64,000 bases of DNA from assembly GCA_024236095.1 (NCBI GenBank), contig JACKLD010000015.1, positions 1 to 64,000 of the forward strand, in the 5' to 3' direction. The notes beneath the pieces were generated by a model, which had not been told where the DNA came from, made no database searches, and saw only the letters and a list, made by a program, of their open reading frames with translations. The position numbers were made by a program, and so were the translations under genes. This document shows, one piece after another, positions 41,050-50,025 of the stretch; the first letter of the stretch is position 1; the number at the start of each line of letters is the position of its first letter. This DNA is from Pseudomonadaceae bacterium. GTDB taxonomy: Bacteria; Pseudomonadota; Alphaproteobacteria; UBA2136; UBA6156.

Positions 41050-41721
41050 CTATCCTACCCGCACCACCCGTTTGCAACGCCCCGCCAACTCCATGTTGTG
41101 GGTCACAATCAGCGCCGCCATGCCCTCTTGTTTGATAAGCCTGAACAACAGCTCCGTCACGCTTTCCGCCGTGTGGGGGTCGAGGTTGCCGGTAGGCTCG
41201 TCAGCCAGCAACACCGCAGGCTTGTTCATCAAGGCACGGGCAATCGCCACGCGCTGCTGCTCCCCGCCGGAAAGCTGGCTGGGGTAATGCTCCATCCGGT
41301 GCTTCAGCCCCACCTGCTCCAGCAGCGCAGCCGCCCGTTCCGTTAACCCCTTCATCCCGTTATCCGATAACCCGATACGTCCGGGCATCATCACGTTCTC
41401 CAACGCGGAGAACTCGCGCAGCAAATGGTGGTGCTGGTACACAAACCCCATGCTCTGGTTGCGCATGCGTGAAAGCGCCGCATCCGGCAACCCGTGGGTG
41501 TTTTTGCCCGCCACCTTCACCGTGCCCGCGTTGGGCTTGTCCAACAGCCCGGCCACGTGCAGCAGGGTGCTTTTACCGCTGCCGCTGGGCCCCACAATCG
41601 CCACCGCCTCGCCCGCATGCAAGGTCAGGTCAAGCCCGTCCAGCACCTTCACCTTGCCGGTTCCTTGGCCATACCATCGCTTGATACCGGCGAGCTCCAA
41701 CACGGGTACTTTGTTACTCAT
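41050..41721 (-). CDS. lolD: LolD, ABC ATPase for lipoprotein release
   Basis: 223 aa. Walker A AIVGPSGSGKSTLLHVAGLL, signature QLSGGEQQRVAIARALMN and Walker B VLLADEPTGNLDP are intact. The region MGFVYQHHHLLREFSALENV is typical of LolD. With the adjacent permease it extracts lipoproteins from the inner membrane for transfer to LolA. Its start overlaps the permease stop by 4 nt. Confidence 0.95.
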   Translation of the reverse strand: MSNKVPVLELAGIKRWYGQGTGKVKVLDGLDLTLHAGEAVAIVGPSGSGKSTLLHVAGLLDKPNAGTVKVAGKNTHGLPDAALSRMRNQSMGFVYQHHHLLREFSALENVMMPGRIGLSDNGMKGLTERAAALLEQVGLKHRMEHYPSQLSGGEQQRVAIARALMNKPAVLLADEPTGNLDPHTAESVTELLFRLIKQEGMAALIVTHNMELAGRCKRVVRVG

Positions 41722-42971
41722 CGGCGCAGCAACTCCACGGGTTCAAAGCTGGCGGCACGCATGGCGGGGTACAGGCTGGCCAGAATAGTCAGCACCAGCG
41801 CCATGCCAACCACGGCGGTCATGTCGCCCCATGCCAAGCGGCTGGGAAGTTCGGAGAGGAAATAGACATCGCCGGGGAACAGGTTCACACCGGTCAATGC
41901 CTGAATGCCGTCGACCAGCCGCTGCATGTTGACAACCCCCAACGCGCCCACCACCACACCCCCCAGCGTGCCAAGCCCGCCCAGCATCATGCCGTTGAAG
42001 AAGAAGATGTTGCGGATATCGGCGCGGGTCGCCCCCATGGTGCGCAAAATGGCGATGTCGGCCAGTTTGTCGTTCACCAACATCATCTGGCCGGAAATCA
42101 CGTTGAACGCCGCCACCAGCACGATGAGACTGAGGATGATGAACATGGTCACCCGCTCCACCTGCAAGGCGCGGAAGAAGTCCTGGTTGGTATCGTGCCA
42201 GGTGGTCACACTCACATCCAGCGGCGAGGGCGCAAAACGGCTGGCAATCTCATACACGGCAGGTTTCAGTTTCTCCACATCTTCGGGGTTGGCCAGGCGC
42301 ACCTCCACCGCACTCACGCGCCCGCGCATCCCTGCAAACTGCTGGATGTCCTCAATGCCCCCCACCACCAAGCCGCTGTCAAACTGCACCATGCCCACGC
42401 GGAAGGTGCCGGCCACGGTAAAGCCCCGTGTACGGGGGATAAACCCCGCAATGGTGCGCGCCCCTTCCGGCGATACCAACAACACCTTCTGCCCGGGCAA
42501 CACGCCCAACTGGCGCGCCAGCGTATCCCCCAGCAGCAACTCGTTCTCTCCCAGCTTGAAGGCTGCGGGGCTTTCCAACGGCGCGGCGGTAATCAAATGC
42601 TCGGTCAGCATGGCGGGCAAACCGGTCGGCGGAATTCCGCGAATCAACGCCCCGGTCGAGCGCCCCGCATTGGCCACCATGGCCTGCCCGTTGACGTAGG
42701 GCGCGGCACTCACCACCCCGTCCATCTCACGCAACCGTTCCGCCAACGTCTCCGCCGCAGGCAACGTCAGATCGGCAATCTCAATGGTCATGTGGCCGGT
42801 CAAATTCAAAATCCGGCTCATCAATTCCTGCCGGAACCCCCCCATCACCGCCAGCACCATGATCAGCGCCGCCACCCCCAGCAAAATGCCCAACACGGAA
42901 AACGCCGTGACCACCCGCGTAAACCCCCTGCGGGAACCCAAATAGCGTTGAACGATGAGCGGGGTGAACAT
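41718..42971 (-). CDS. lolC: LolC/LolE-family lipoprotein-releasing permease
   Basis: 417 aa. It has one N-terminal membrane helix (about 22-45, VVTAFSVLGILLGVAALIMV), a large periplasmic domain (about 50-260) and three C-terminal helices with FNVISGQMMLVNDKLADIAI and LRTMGATRADIRNIFFFNG. Only one LolC/E-type gene is present, so LolD probably works with a homodimer or LolF-like hybrid, the norm outside gammaproteobacteria. lolC-lolD lie downstream of proS as in many alphaproteobacteria. Confidence 0.93.
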   Translation of the reverse strand: MFTPLIVQRYLGSRRGFTRVVTAFSVLGILLGVAALIMVLAVMGGFRQELMSRILNLTGHMTIEIADLTLPAAETLAERLREMDGVVSAAPYVNGQAMVANAGRSTGALIRGIPPTGLPAMLTEHLITAAPLESPAAFKLGENELLLGDTLARQLGVLPGQKVLLVSPEGARTIAGFIPRTRGFTVAGTFRVGMVQFDSGLVVGGIEDIQQFAGMRGRVSAVEVRLANPEDVEKLKPAVYEIASRFAPSPLDVSVTTWHDTNQDFFRALQVERVTMFIILSLIVLVAAFNVISGQMMLVNDKLADIAILRTMGATRADIRNIFFFNGMMLGGLGTLGGVVVGALGVVNMQRLVDGIQALTGVNLFPGDVYFLSELPSRLAWGDMTAVVGMALVLTILASLYPAMRAASFEPVELLRR

Positions 42972-42984
42972 GGGGCGAGACTAT

Positions 42985-43095
42985 ACCATACTGTCGTTCC
43001 TGCGAAAGCAGGAATCTCGTTTCCTTTTGTGTCGGGAGAGAAACGGAGTTCTGACATCTGATTTTTCGGAAAGCTCCTGCTTCCGCAGGAGTGAC
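42985..43095. repeat. REP-like hairpins between proS and lolC
   Basis: Two inverted hairpins face each other: GTCGTTCCTGCGAAAGCAGGAAT (42991-43013) and CTCCTGCTTCCGCAGGAGTGAC (43074-43095). Together they resemble two diverged, opposite copies of the REP-like hairpin seen elsewhere in the window. No gene lies here. Confidence 0.6.
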
Positions 43096-43114
43096 AAAGC
43101 ACACAGAAATACAG

Positions 43115-44617
43115 TCAATAAGCCTTCCCAAACACCACCAACTCTCCGGGTTTGCCGGTGAAGATACAGGTTCCACCAACCTCATGGGGCAATTCGCCCG
43201 CAAGTGGCAGGCAGCGGGTGGTGACTTGCAGTTCGGACTTGAGTTGTTTCTCCAATGCCTCATCCCCCGCCCAAGCACACAGCGCGAACCCCTTGGCGCC
43301 CTCACCCGCAAAGTAGGCGCGGAAGTCATCCTCGGAGGTGATGACCTGCAGCCGTTCGTCACGCAGGGCAAGGGCCCGTTGGTACAGGCTGCTTTGAATG
43401 TCATCCAACAACGCCACGATGCCCCCGACCAACTCATCCACCGCCGCAAAGGTCTTGTCCTTGGCATCGCGGTCACGGCGGGAAACCGGAACTTTGCCAC
43501 TTTCCACATCCTTCGGCCCCACCTCGATGCGCAGCGGAATCCCCTTTTTCACCCACTCCCACTTGCGCTCGCCGGCGTTCATCTCGCGGGTGTCAATCTC
43601 AACTTCCACCACGCGGCCATGGTAGGCCACTTGGCTGAGGCGTGCCTTGATATCGTCGCACATCTTCAGCACGGCGGCATCGGCTTCGCCGCCTTTCAGG
43701 ATGGGCAACAGCACCACATGCGACGGCGCCACGCGGGGGGGGAGTACCAAGCCGTCATCGTCACTGTGGGTCATGATGAGGCCGCCGATCATGCGGGTGG
43801 AGACGCCCCAGCTGGTGGTCCAGACATGTTTCTGCTGACCATCCTTGTCGAGAAACTGGATGCCCGCCGCTTTGGCGAAGTTTTGGCCGAGAAAGTGGCT
43901 GGTGCCCGCTTGCAAGGCTTTGCCGTCCTGCATCATCGCCTCCACGGTGTAGGTCTCTTCCGCCCCGGGGAAACGCTCGGCGGGGGTCTTGCGCCCCTTA
44001 ATCACCGGCATCGCCATGCAGTTGCGCATGAAATCGGCGTACACGTCCAGCATGGTAAGGGTTTCGGTTTCGGCCTCTTCCGCCGTGGCGTGGGCGGTGT
44101 GGCCCTCTTGCCAAAGAAATTCAGCGGTGCGGAGGAACAGCCGCGTGCGCATCTCCCAGCGCACCACGTTGGCCCACTGGTTGATGAGCAGCGGCAGGTC
44201 GCGGTAGCTTTGCACCCAGCGGGCGTAGGCTTCCATGATGATCATTTCGCTGGTGGGGCGGACCACCAGCGGCTCTTCCAATTCGCCATCGGGGTGGAGT
44301 TTGCCGTCGGCGCCTTTCTTCAAACGGTGATGGGTCACCACCGCGCTTTCAGTGGCAAAGCCATCGACGTGCTCGGCCTCTTTGGAGAGCAATGACAGCG
44401 GAATAAACAGCGGAAAATACGCATTCTTGTGTCCCGTCTCCTTGAAGCGCCTGTCAAGGATGCGCTGGATGGTCTCCCACAGGCCGTAGCCCCACGGCTT
44501 GATGATCATGCAACCGCGCACGCTGGAGTTTTCCGCCATGTCGGCGGCCTTGATGACCTGCTGGTACCACTCGGGGAAGTTGGCGGCACGGGTGGGGGTA
44601 ATGGCAGTCTGGCTCAT
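43115..44617 (-). CDS. proS: Prolyl-tRNA synthetase of the archaeal/eukaryal type
   Basis: 500 aa. The opening NFPEWYQQVIKAADMAENSS, then GCMIIKPWGYGLWETIQ, RPTSEMIIMEAYARWVQSYR and RTAEFLWQEGHTAHATAEEA, is the archaeal/eukaryal ProRS pattern. The C-terminal zinc-binding-like extension (about 400-500) ends VVFGKAY, also characteristic of that type. Typical alphaproteobacterial ProRS is a different, bacterial-type protein of about 440 aa. The locus (proS upstream of lolC-lolD) is where the bacterial-type gene is normally found. Confidence 0.93.
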   Translation of the reverse strand: MSQTAITPTRAANFPEWYQQVIKAADMAENSSVRGCMIIKPWGYGLWETIQRILDRRFKETGHKNAYFPLFIPLSLLSKEAEHVDGFATESAVVTHHRLKKGADGKLHPDGELEEPLVVRPTSEMIIMEAYARWVQSYRDLPLLINQWANVVRWEMRTRLFLRTAEFLWQEGHTAHATAEEAETETLTMLDVYADFMRNCMAMPVIKGRKTPAERFPGAEETYTVEAMMQDGKALQAGTSHFLGQNFAKAAGIQFLDKDGQQKHVWTTSWGVSTRMIGGLIMTHSDDDGLVLPPRVAPSHVVLLPILKGGEADAAVLKMCDDIKARLSQVAYHGRVVEVEIDTREMNAGERKWEWVKKGIPLRIEVGPKDVESGKVPVSRRDRDAKDKTFAAVDELVGGIVALLDDIQSSLYQRALALRDERLQVITSEDDFRAYFAGEGAKGFALCAWAGDEALEKQLKSELQVTTRCLPLAGELPHEVGGTCIFTGKPGELVVFGKAY

Positions 44618-44652
44618 GGAAGGCTTTCTGGCTTAAGGAAGGATAACAAGGG

Positions 44653-45189
44653 CTAACAAATACCGCCACCGCCGGTCATGACGGTGCTTTCAAAGGTGAA
44701 AATGTCTTTCAGCTCGCGGTAGCGGCCGTCCATATCCAGCCCGTAGCCCACCACGAACAGTTCGCGGGGAAGGGAAAATGCCGCATGGTCGGCGGCGGCA
44801 GGGCTGCCCACCCGTTTGAACAGGCTAACTACGGTCATCGGCCCTGCCTGCCGCTCGGCGACAATATGGCGCAGTTGGCTCAGCGCGTTGCCGCTGTCCA
44901 GAATGTCTTCGATAATCAAAACCGGTGCGTTGGAAAAGCTGGTGGGCAGGGTTTCGGGGTTCAGCGTGACGTCTTGCTTGATGTTCCCCTTGAAGTAGCT
45001 GCCGCCGGTGAAGTGCAGAATTTGCCCGCATTTGAGGCGACGGGTCAGGTCGGCGGCAAACATGAACGCGCCGTTCATCGTCACCACCACATGCACCAGC
45101 TTGTGGTGCGCCATTTCGCGGTTCAGCGCATCGGCCAAATCCGCCACGCGGCTCTCGATGGTCGCCGCATCGTATAACATTTTCATCAT
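44653..45189 (-). CDS. hpt: Hypoxanthine phosphoribosyltransferase
   Basis: 178 aa. The PRPP-binding loop VLIIEDILDSGNALSQLRHI is intact, and the early VVTMNGAFMFAADLTRRL and later DMDGRYRELKDIF fit the Hpt family. It salvages hypoxanthine or guanine with PRPP. The exact start is uncertain (ATGs at 45189, 45186 and 45180). It lies 35 nt upstream of proS on the same strand. Confidence 0.9.
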   Translation of the reverse strand: MMKMLYDAATIESRVADLADALNREMAHHKLVHVVVTMNGAFMFAADLTRRLKCGQILHFTGGSYFKGNIKQDVTLNPETLPTSFSNAPVLIIEDILDSGNALSQLRHIVAERQAGPMTVVSLFKRVGSPAAADHAAFSLPRELFVVGYGLDMDGRYRELKDIFTFESTVMTGGGGIC

Positions 45190-45242
45190 GGCGGCAGGTT
45201 AGCACCGTGGTTGCGTTGTGGCTAGGGATATTGCGCGTGTGT

Positions 45243-46004
45243 TCAGCTGCGTCCGCCGTTCATTTCTTCCAGCACGGCAAGAATGTTCGGGAAGCGGTAA
45301 TCCACCGCGTAGGCGTGGCGGTGGCTGACGCGGTTGGGGCCGATATGCACCGTATAAAGCCCCGCCGCGCGGGCACCGGTCAGATTGTTGGCCATATCTT
45401 CCACCATGATGAGCGCTGTCTCGGCCGGGATGTCGTTTAAATAGCGCTCCCTGAGAATCAGATACGCCTCAACACCTACCTTGCTTTCCTCATCCACACA
45501 CCCTCGCCCGAAAGTGCGATGGGATGGGATAACCTTATCCAGCCCCACAGCACTCAACACTCTCTCGCCATGCGGACGGTAATTGGCCGTAAAGGCAACC
45601 ATCATTGCGGTTCGTGACGCCAGGCGGTTCATCAACCCCTGAACCACCGGGTCAGGAGAAATATGCCGGTCTATGTTGTCATGAAAGGCTTCTGTGACAC
45701 TGCTCCACAATTCCGGTTCATCTTCATCTCTCAAGCCAAAGTGGTCGCGGAGGGGCCAAAACACGTGGCCGTGGCGGGCAAGAAGACGAGGGCAATGCAG
45801 GGCGACCTCCTCATAGGAAACCCCCGCTTTACGGCTAATCCAACAATTAAGCTCGTGGCCCAGTCCTTTTCCGGTGGGAGCCAATGTGTTGTCCACATCA
45901 AACACCACCACAGGCTTGTTCGGACCTTCAAACAAAGAGCATAACGGCGGCAAGACACGAGACACGCTACTCGTATACACAAAATCCCTGTCAGGGGCAA
46001 GCAC
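45243..46004 (-). CDS. HAD-superfamily phosphatase, pyrimidine 5-prime-nucleotidase-like
   Basis: 253 aa with a GTG start 3 nt after the chemoreceptor stop; AAGG lies about 9 nt upstream. HAD motif I is VVVFDVDNTLAPTG (nucleophile Asp). Motif II is near MVAFTANYRPHGERVLSAVG, motif III Lys is in ESKVGVEAYLI, and motif IV is LIMVEDMANNLTGARAAGLY. The layout resembles pyrimidine 5-prime-nucleotidases of the SDT1/YjjG kind. Substrate unknown. It is coupled to the upstream chemoreceptor gene. Confidence 0.8.
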   Translation of the reverse strand: MLAPDRDFVYTSSVSRVLPPLCSLFEGPNKPVVVFDVDNTLAPTGKGLGHELNCWISRKAGVSYEEVALHCPRLLARHGHVFWPLRDHFGLRDEDEPELWSSVTEAFHDNIDRHISPDPVVQGLMNRLASRTAMMVAFTANYRPHGERVLSAVGLDKVIPSHRTFGRGCVDEESKVGVEAYLILRERYLNDIPAETALIMVEDMANNLTGARAAGLYTVHIGPNRVSHRHAYAVDYRFPNILAVLEEMNGGRS

Positions 46005-46007
46005 CCA

Positions 46008-47522
46008 TCAAACCTTGAACTGCCCCATTTCATTGGACAGCTTGGTACTCTCCTCCGCCATGCTGGCCGCGGCCACGTTGGTTTCATCAACGCTGCTGGC
46101 CAGTTGCGCCACACGGTTGCTGAATTCGTCCACGCTGGCCGAGATCTGTGTCATGGTGGCCGCCTGCTGCTCCACCGAGCCACTCATCTGCATCATGTCG
46201 GTGTTGATGGTATCGATGGCGCCGACAATCTCGGTCAATTGCTGCGAGGTGCCCTTCACGTTGTCCAGCAACTGGGCCATCACCTTGTTGATTTCCTCCA
46301 CCGACTTGCCGGTGTTGCCTGCCAGCTTGCGCACCTCTTCGGCCACCACGCTGAAGCCCCTGCCCGCCTCGCCGGCGCGGGCCGCCTCAATCGCCGCGTT
46401 CAACGCCAGCAGGTTGATCTGTTCGGAAATGCCGGTAATCACCTCCGACACGTTGGACACCTGCGTGGCCATGTCCTGCAACTCGTTCATCGCGCCGCTG
46501 GCCCGTTGCGCCGAGCGGTTGATGTCCTCCATGCGGTTGCGGGCGTTCCCCACCCGGCCGTTGATGTCGTTCACCACGCTGCTGGCATCGTTGGCGGCCT
46601 TGGAAATCTCCATGATGTCGCGGTGCTGGGCCTCGCTGACCTGCTTCACCTGCTGGCTGCTGCTGGCCACTTCCTCCGCCGCTGCCGCCATCTGCTGCGA
46701 AGACACCAAGGCCTGCTTGATGGCCTGCGACACCGCATCCAACACCCCGTTCAAATCCTGTACCGCGTGGGCAATCTCATCGCTCCCCTGCAGCTTGCTG
46801 CGGCGGGTAAAGTTGTAGGCTACCATTTCCTTGAACATCGCCAACAACTCATCCATCCCGCCACGGATGCTCTGGCTGATAAGGTAGGATACGCCCAGCA
46901 TCACCACCAACGCCACCACGCCAAGCGCGGTCATCTCGGCCAAGTAGCGCCACAAGGCGGCACGCACGTCGTCAATGTAGATGCCGCTGCCGACAATCCA
47001 GCCCCAGCCCTTGTTCAGCTTGACGTAAGAGATTTTCGGCTGCGGTTCGCTCTCCGTTCCCTTGGGCCACATGTAGTCCACAAAGCCCGCACCGTCGCCC
47101 TGCACTTCTTTCACCATCTCCACAAACAGGCGTTTGCCGTTGGGGTCGGCCACTTCCGAGATATCCTTGCCGTCCAGCGCGGGTTTCATCGGGTGCATGA
47201 TCATGGTGGGGTGGGTATCGTTCACCCAGAAGTACTCATTCCCCTCATAGCGCATGTTTTTCAAGGCGGCCAGGGCGGCGGCCTCGGCATCCTTGCGGCT
47301 CATCTCGCCGGCCTGTTCCTTGTCGACAAAAGCCTGCACCATGCTTTCCGCCGTCTCCACCAGTTGGCGGGTCTTGGTGAGGCGGGCGTCCATCAAACCC
47401 AAATACTGCGTGTAAACCCCGAAGGCGATAATCGCCAACATGCCCAACACCCCGGTCAAGGTCAGCGCCCACAGGCGCGATTTAAGGCTGAGGTTGGAAA
47501 GTCCGAACGAAGCAACGGCCAT
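46008..47522 (-). CDS. Methyl-accepting chemotaxis protein with single Cache sensor
   Basis: 504 aa. TM1 is at about 17-40. A periplasmic sCache domain (about 45-185) carries NMRYEGNEYFWVNDTHPTMI, MHPMKPALDGKDISEVADPN and GWGWIVGSGIYIDDVRAAL. TM2 (about 190-212) and a HAMP-like region follow, then the signalling hairpin (about 270-504) with NLLALNAAIEAARAGEAGRG. The tip is canonical, so it can couple to CheW/CheA. The NDTHPTMIMHP pocket resembles receptors for small organic acids, but the ligand cannot be read from sequence. Confidence 0.93.
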   Translation of the reverse strand: MAVASFGLSNLSLKSRLWALTLTGVLGMLAIIAFGVYTQYLGLMDARLTKTRQLVETAESMVQAFVDKEQAGEMSRKDAEAAALAALKNMRYEGNEYFWVNDTHPTMIMHPMKPALDGKDISEVADPNGKRLFVEMVKEVQGDGAGFVDYMWPKGTESEPQPKISYVKLNKGWGWIVGSGIYIDDVRAALWRYLAEMTALGVVALVVMLGVSYLISQSIRGGMDELLAMFKEMVAYNFTRRSKLQGSDEIAHAVQDLNGVLDAVSQAIKQALVSSQQMAAAAEEVASSSQQVKQVSEAQHRDIMEISKAANDASSVVNDINGRVGNARNRMEDINRSAQRASGAMNELQDMATQVSNVSEVITGISEQINLLALNAAIEAARAGEAGRGFSVVAEEVRKLAGNTGKSVEEINKVMAQLLDNVKGTSQQLTEIVGAIDTINTDMMQMSGSVEQQAATMTQISASVDEFSNRVAQLASSVDETNVAAASMAEESTKLSNEMGQFKV

Positions 47523-47675
47523 GGCCCTGCGCTTTCTGTTGTTTTTGTTGTTGCATCGTTGGTATCACACACCACAGGTTCTCCCCAAGGCACCTGCCCG
47601 CCCGCACGGCATTTGAAATACCAAAAAACATGCCCCCCTATGGCAACGGAGGCACAATCACACACAAGTCCCGGA

Positions 47676-47975
47676 TTAGCGGCAGTTGTGCCCACCGTAA
47701 GGCGCGTTCGCCTGCTCACAGCCCCATTTGCCCTTGGCTTGCTTCGCGACGTCACTCGGGCGGATGTTCCCCCGCAAACACGCATCGTACATCTTGCGGG
47801 TACCGGCGGTATCTTTCTCGGTCAGATTACCTTCGGCAAGTGCTGCACGGCACGCAGGCGTGTTGGCGTGCATCACGGCCCCCATACCCGCAGCCCCCCA
47901 CTTGGCGTGGGCAGGCGTCATGGCCGTGGCAACGGCAACGGTAGCGACGGCAAACAAGCTGGCTTGGCGGTTCAT
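47676..47975 (-). CDS. Small secreted Cys-containing protein, unknown
   Basis: 99 aa from MNRQASLFAVATVAVATAM with GGGGAG upstream. A signal peptide cleavable after PAHA gives a mature protein of about 75 aa with four Cys (TPACRAAL, YDACLRGN, WGCEQANA, HNC), fit for two disulfides. No family is recognised. Stand-alone gene between the chemoreceptor and tgt. Confidence 0.65.
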   Translation of the reverse strand: MNRQASLFAVATVAVATAMTPAHAKWGAAGMGAVMHANTPACRAALAEGNLTEKDTAGTRKMYDACLRGNIRPSDVAKQAKGKWGCEQANAPYGGHNCR

Positions 47976-48040
47976 GGCAACATCTCCCCTTGAGGTCTCA
48001 TTGTAGGGCACCATGTGTACGGTTTCAAGGTTTCCGCATG

Positions 48041-49144
48041 TTAGCGGCACGTCTCCAACAGCTTTGCCGCCGTCTGACGCAGCGTGCCCGCCGCAATCGC
48101 AGCACGCAACGTGCGCATGATGTCTTGGTAATACTGTAAGTTATGATACGTCAATAACATATGAGATAGTATTTCATCTTCTTTGTGAAGATGATGGAGG
48201 TACGCACGGCTGTATTGCGTGCAGGTCGGACAGGCACAGGCGGGGTCCAGCGGAATGTCGGCCAGCCGGTGTACGGCATTGCGCAGCTTGACCGTCCCTT
48301 CGCTGGTAAAGGCCAGCCCGTTGCGTGCGTTGCGGGTGGGCAGCACACAGTCGAACATGTCCACCCCCGCCACCACCGCGCGGATGAGATCAGACGGATA
48401 GCCCACGCCCATCAGGTAACGGGGCTTGTCGGTTGGCAAAAGCTCCGCCGCCATGGGGATGGCATGGTGCAACTCCTCGCTGCTTTCGCCCACCGCAAGC
48501 CCGCCGATGGCATAACCTTCAAAGCCGATATCGGTCAGCTTCTCCGTGCTTTCCTTACGCAACTGCGGGAACAAACTTCCCTGCTGGATGCCGAACTGAC
48601 CATAGCCTTCCCGCGCCACAAAGGCCTCGCGGCTGCGCTTGGCCCAGCGCATGGAAAGCCGCATGCTCTCCGCCGCCTGCGCCTCGGTGCAGGGGAACGG
48701 CGTGCATTCATCAAACGCCATGGTGATGGTGGCATCCAGCGCATGTTGGATTTGCGTGCTGTTCTCCGGCGTTAGGGTGTGCATGGCGCCGTCCAGCGGG
48801 CTTTTGAAGGTGACCCCCTCCTCGCTCATGGTGCGCAGTTCTTTCAGGCTGAACACCTGAAAGCCTCCGCTGTCGGTCAGAATCGGCCCCTCCCAGTTCA
48901 TGAACCTGTGCAGGCCCCCCAACTGCTGCACGGCCTCATGCCCCGGCCGCAAAAACAGGTGATAGGTATTGCCCAGAATGATTTGCGCGCCCACCGCCTT
49001 CAAATCCTCCGGCCGCATGGCCTTCACACTGCCCACCGTGCCCACCGGCATGAACACCGGTGTCTCCACCGTGCCATGGGCGGTGTGCAAACGCCCCCTG
49101 CGGGCGGCACCATCGGTGGCAAGAATTTCAAATTGAAGCGTCAT
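48041..49144 (-). CDS. tgt: tRNA-guanine transglycosylase
   Basis: 367 aa from MTLQFEILATDGAARRG. Motifs are VETPVFMPVGTVGSVKAM, the nucleophile Asp region ILTDSGGFQVFSL, the base-recognition region LAVGESSEEL and the zinc site CACPTCTQYSRAYLHHL. It exchanges guanine 34 for preQ1 in tRNAs with GUN anticodons. In many bacteria it follows queA directly; here two orphan genes lie between them. Confidence 0.96.
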   Translation of the reverse strand: MTLQFEILATDGAARRGRLHTAHGTVETPVFMPVGTVGSVKAMRPEDLKAVGAQIILGNTYHLFLRPGHEAVQQLGGLHRFMNWEGPILTDSGGFQVFSLKELRTMSEEGVTFKSPLDGAMHTLTPENSTQIQHALDATITMAFDECTPFPCTEAQAAESMRLSMRWAKRSREAFVAREGYGQFGIQQGSLFPQLRKESTEKLTDIGFEGYAIGGLAVGESSEELHHAIPMAAELLPTDKPRYLMGVGYPSDLIRAVVAGVDMFDCVLPTRNARNGLAFTSEGTVKLRNAVHRLADIPLDPACACPTCTQYSRAYLHHLHKEDEILSHMLLTYHNLQYYQDIMRTLRAAIAAGTLRQTAAKLLETCR

Positions 49145-49176
49145 CAGCGTTCTGTAGCAGAGATGCGGAAGGTTGG

Positions 49177-49698
49177 CTATTCCCTTACCGGCTCGACCGC
49201 GTCTTTCAGCAGGGCACAATTTTCATAGTCCATGCATGCCCGCATGGAATCTTCCCACATACTCTGCCAAACTTTTGCAGGGAGTAATTCCAGGCTCTCT
49301 CCCCGCTCAAACATCTCTGCACCTATCGCCGCACCACGGCTGTTGTTACTGGTATCATCACTTGGAAGAAAAAACGGTTCCAGCAAATACCCGGCGACCA
49401 CAATCGAAACCCGTGAAACCTTGGCGGCTTTGTGCAAGTCCATCCCCGCTTGGTGAAGGGCCGTCGACAGACGGTATGTGAATGTGGCAGAGCCATAACG
49501 ATGCTGGTGAATATCCTTAATACCACCGGCGTAGGCCCTGTTCAGAACATATTTATGCTCTTTCAGACTCTCTTCCAAAGCTATCCCGGAGGCCGTACGC
49601 ACAGGCTTGATGGCAGGAGATACAAGCAAAGGGAAACCTGCTCCTCCCCCGACCAGAAGCATACCCGCTGCCTTGACCGTTTTGCGTCCTCTTCCCAT
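49177..49698 (-). CDS. Orphan protein between queA and tgt
   Basis: 173 aa, not recognised. A basic start (MGRGRKTVKAAG) and a hydrophobic stretch LLVGGGAGFPLLVSPAI suggest a membrane anchor or signal. The remainder is soluble with HQHRYGSATFTYRLSTALHQ and MWEDSMRACMDYENCALLKD. It starts 12 nt after the upstream orphan gene and ends 32 nt before tgt, so it belongs to the queA-tgt transcript. Codon use looks less GC-biased than in tgt. Confidence 0.6.
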   Translation of the reverse strand: MGRGRKTVKAAGMLLVGGGAGFPLLVSPAIKPVRTASGIALEESLKEHKYVLNRAYAGGIKDIHQHRYGSATFTYRLSTALHQAGMDLHKAAKVSRVSIVVAGYLLEPFFLPSDDTSNNSRGAAIGAEMFERGESLELLPAKVWQSMWEDSMRACMDYENCALLKDAVEPVRE

Positions 49699-49710
49699 AC
49701 GTCCTTTGCC

Positions 49711-50010
49711 TTATGCCAGCAAACGATCCATCGCACGGGGCCGGTTATCGTTGGCGGGCTGGAAAGCACTGAGGGTGGCCAACACCATCCCGGCAGCGAT
49801 GAAGTTCCCATTCCCCGCATAGAGGCCGTAGGCCGTAAAACCAAGGGCTGTGGCATCCAGCAGGTTACGGTCTTGGGCCACGCGCAAGGTCGTCCCCGCC
49901 ACAGCAAACGCCAACCCTGCGGTTTGGAACATCGGGTTGTTGGCCAGCACGCCGCCAAGCCACATCCCGGCGCCGGCAAGTTGGGTATTCTGGGCAAAGG
50001 TCACGCTCAT
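49711..50010 (-). CDS. Small membrane protein between queA and tgt
   Basis: 99 aa, not recognised. It is hydrophobic and glycine-rich (MWLGGVLANNPMFQTAGLAF, ATALGFTAYGLYAGNGNFIA, GMVLATLSAFQPAND), consistent with three short membrane segments. It ends NDNRPRAMDRLLA. It starts 15 nt after the queA stop. Confidence 0.6.
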   Translation of the reverse strand: MSVTFAQNTQLAGAGMWLGGVLANNPMFQTAGLAFAVAGTTLRVAQDRNLLDATALGFTAYGLYAGNGNFIAAGMVLATLSAFQPANDNRPRAMDRLLA

Positions 50011-50025
50011 GTATACATAGATAGA

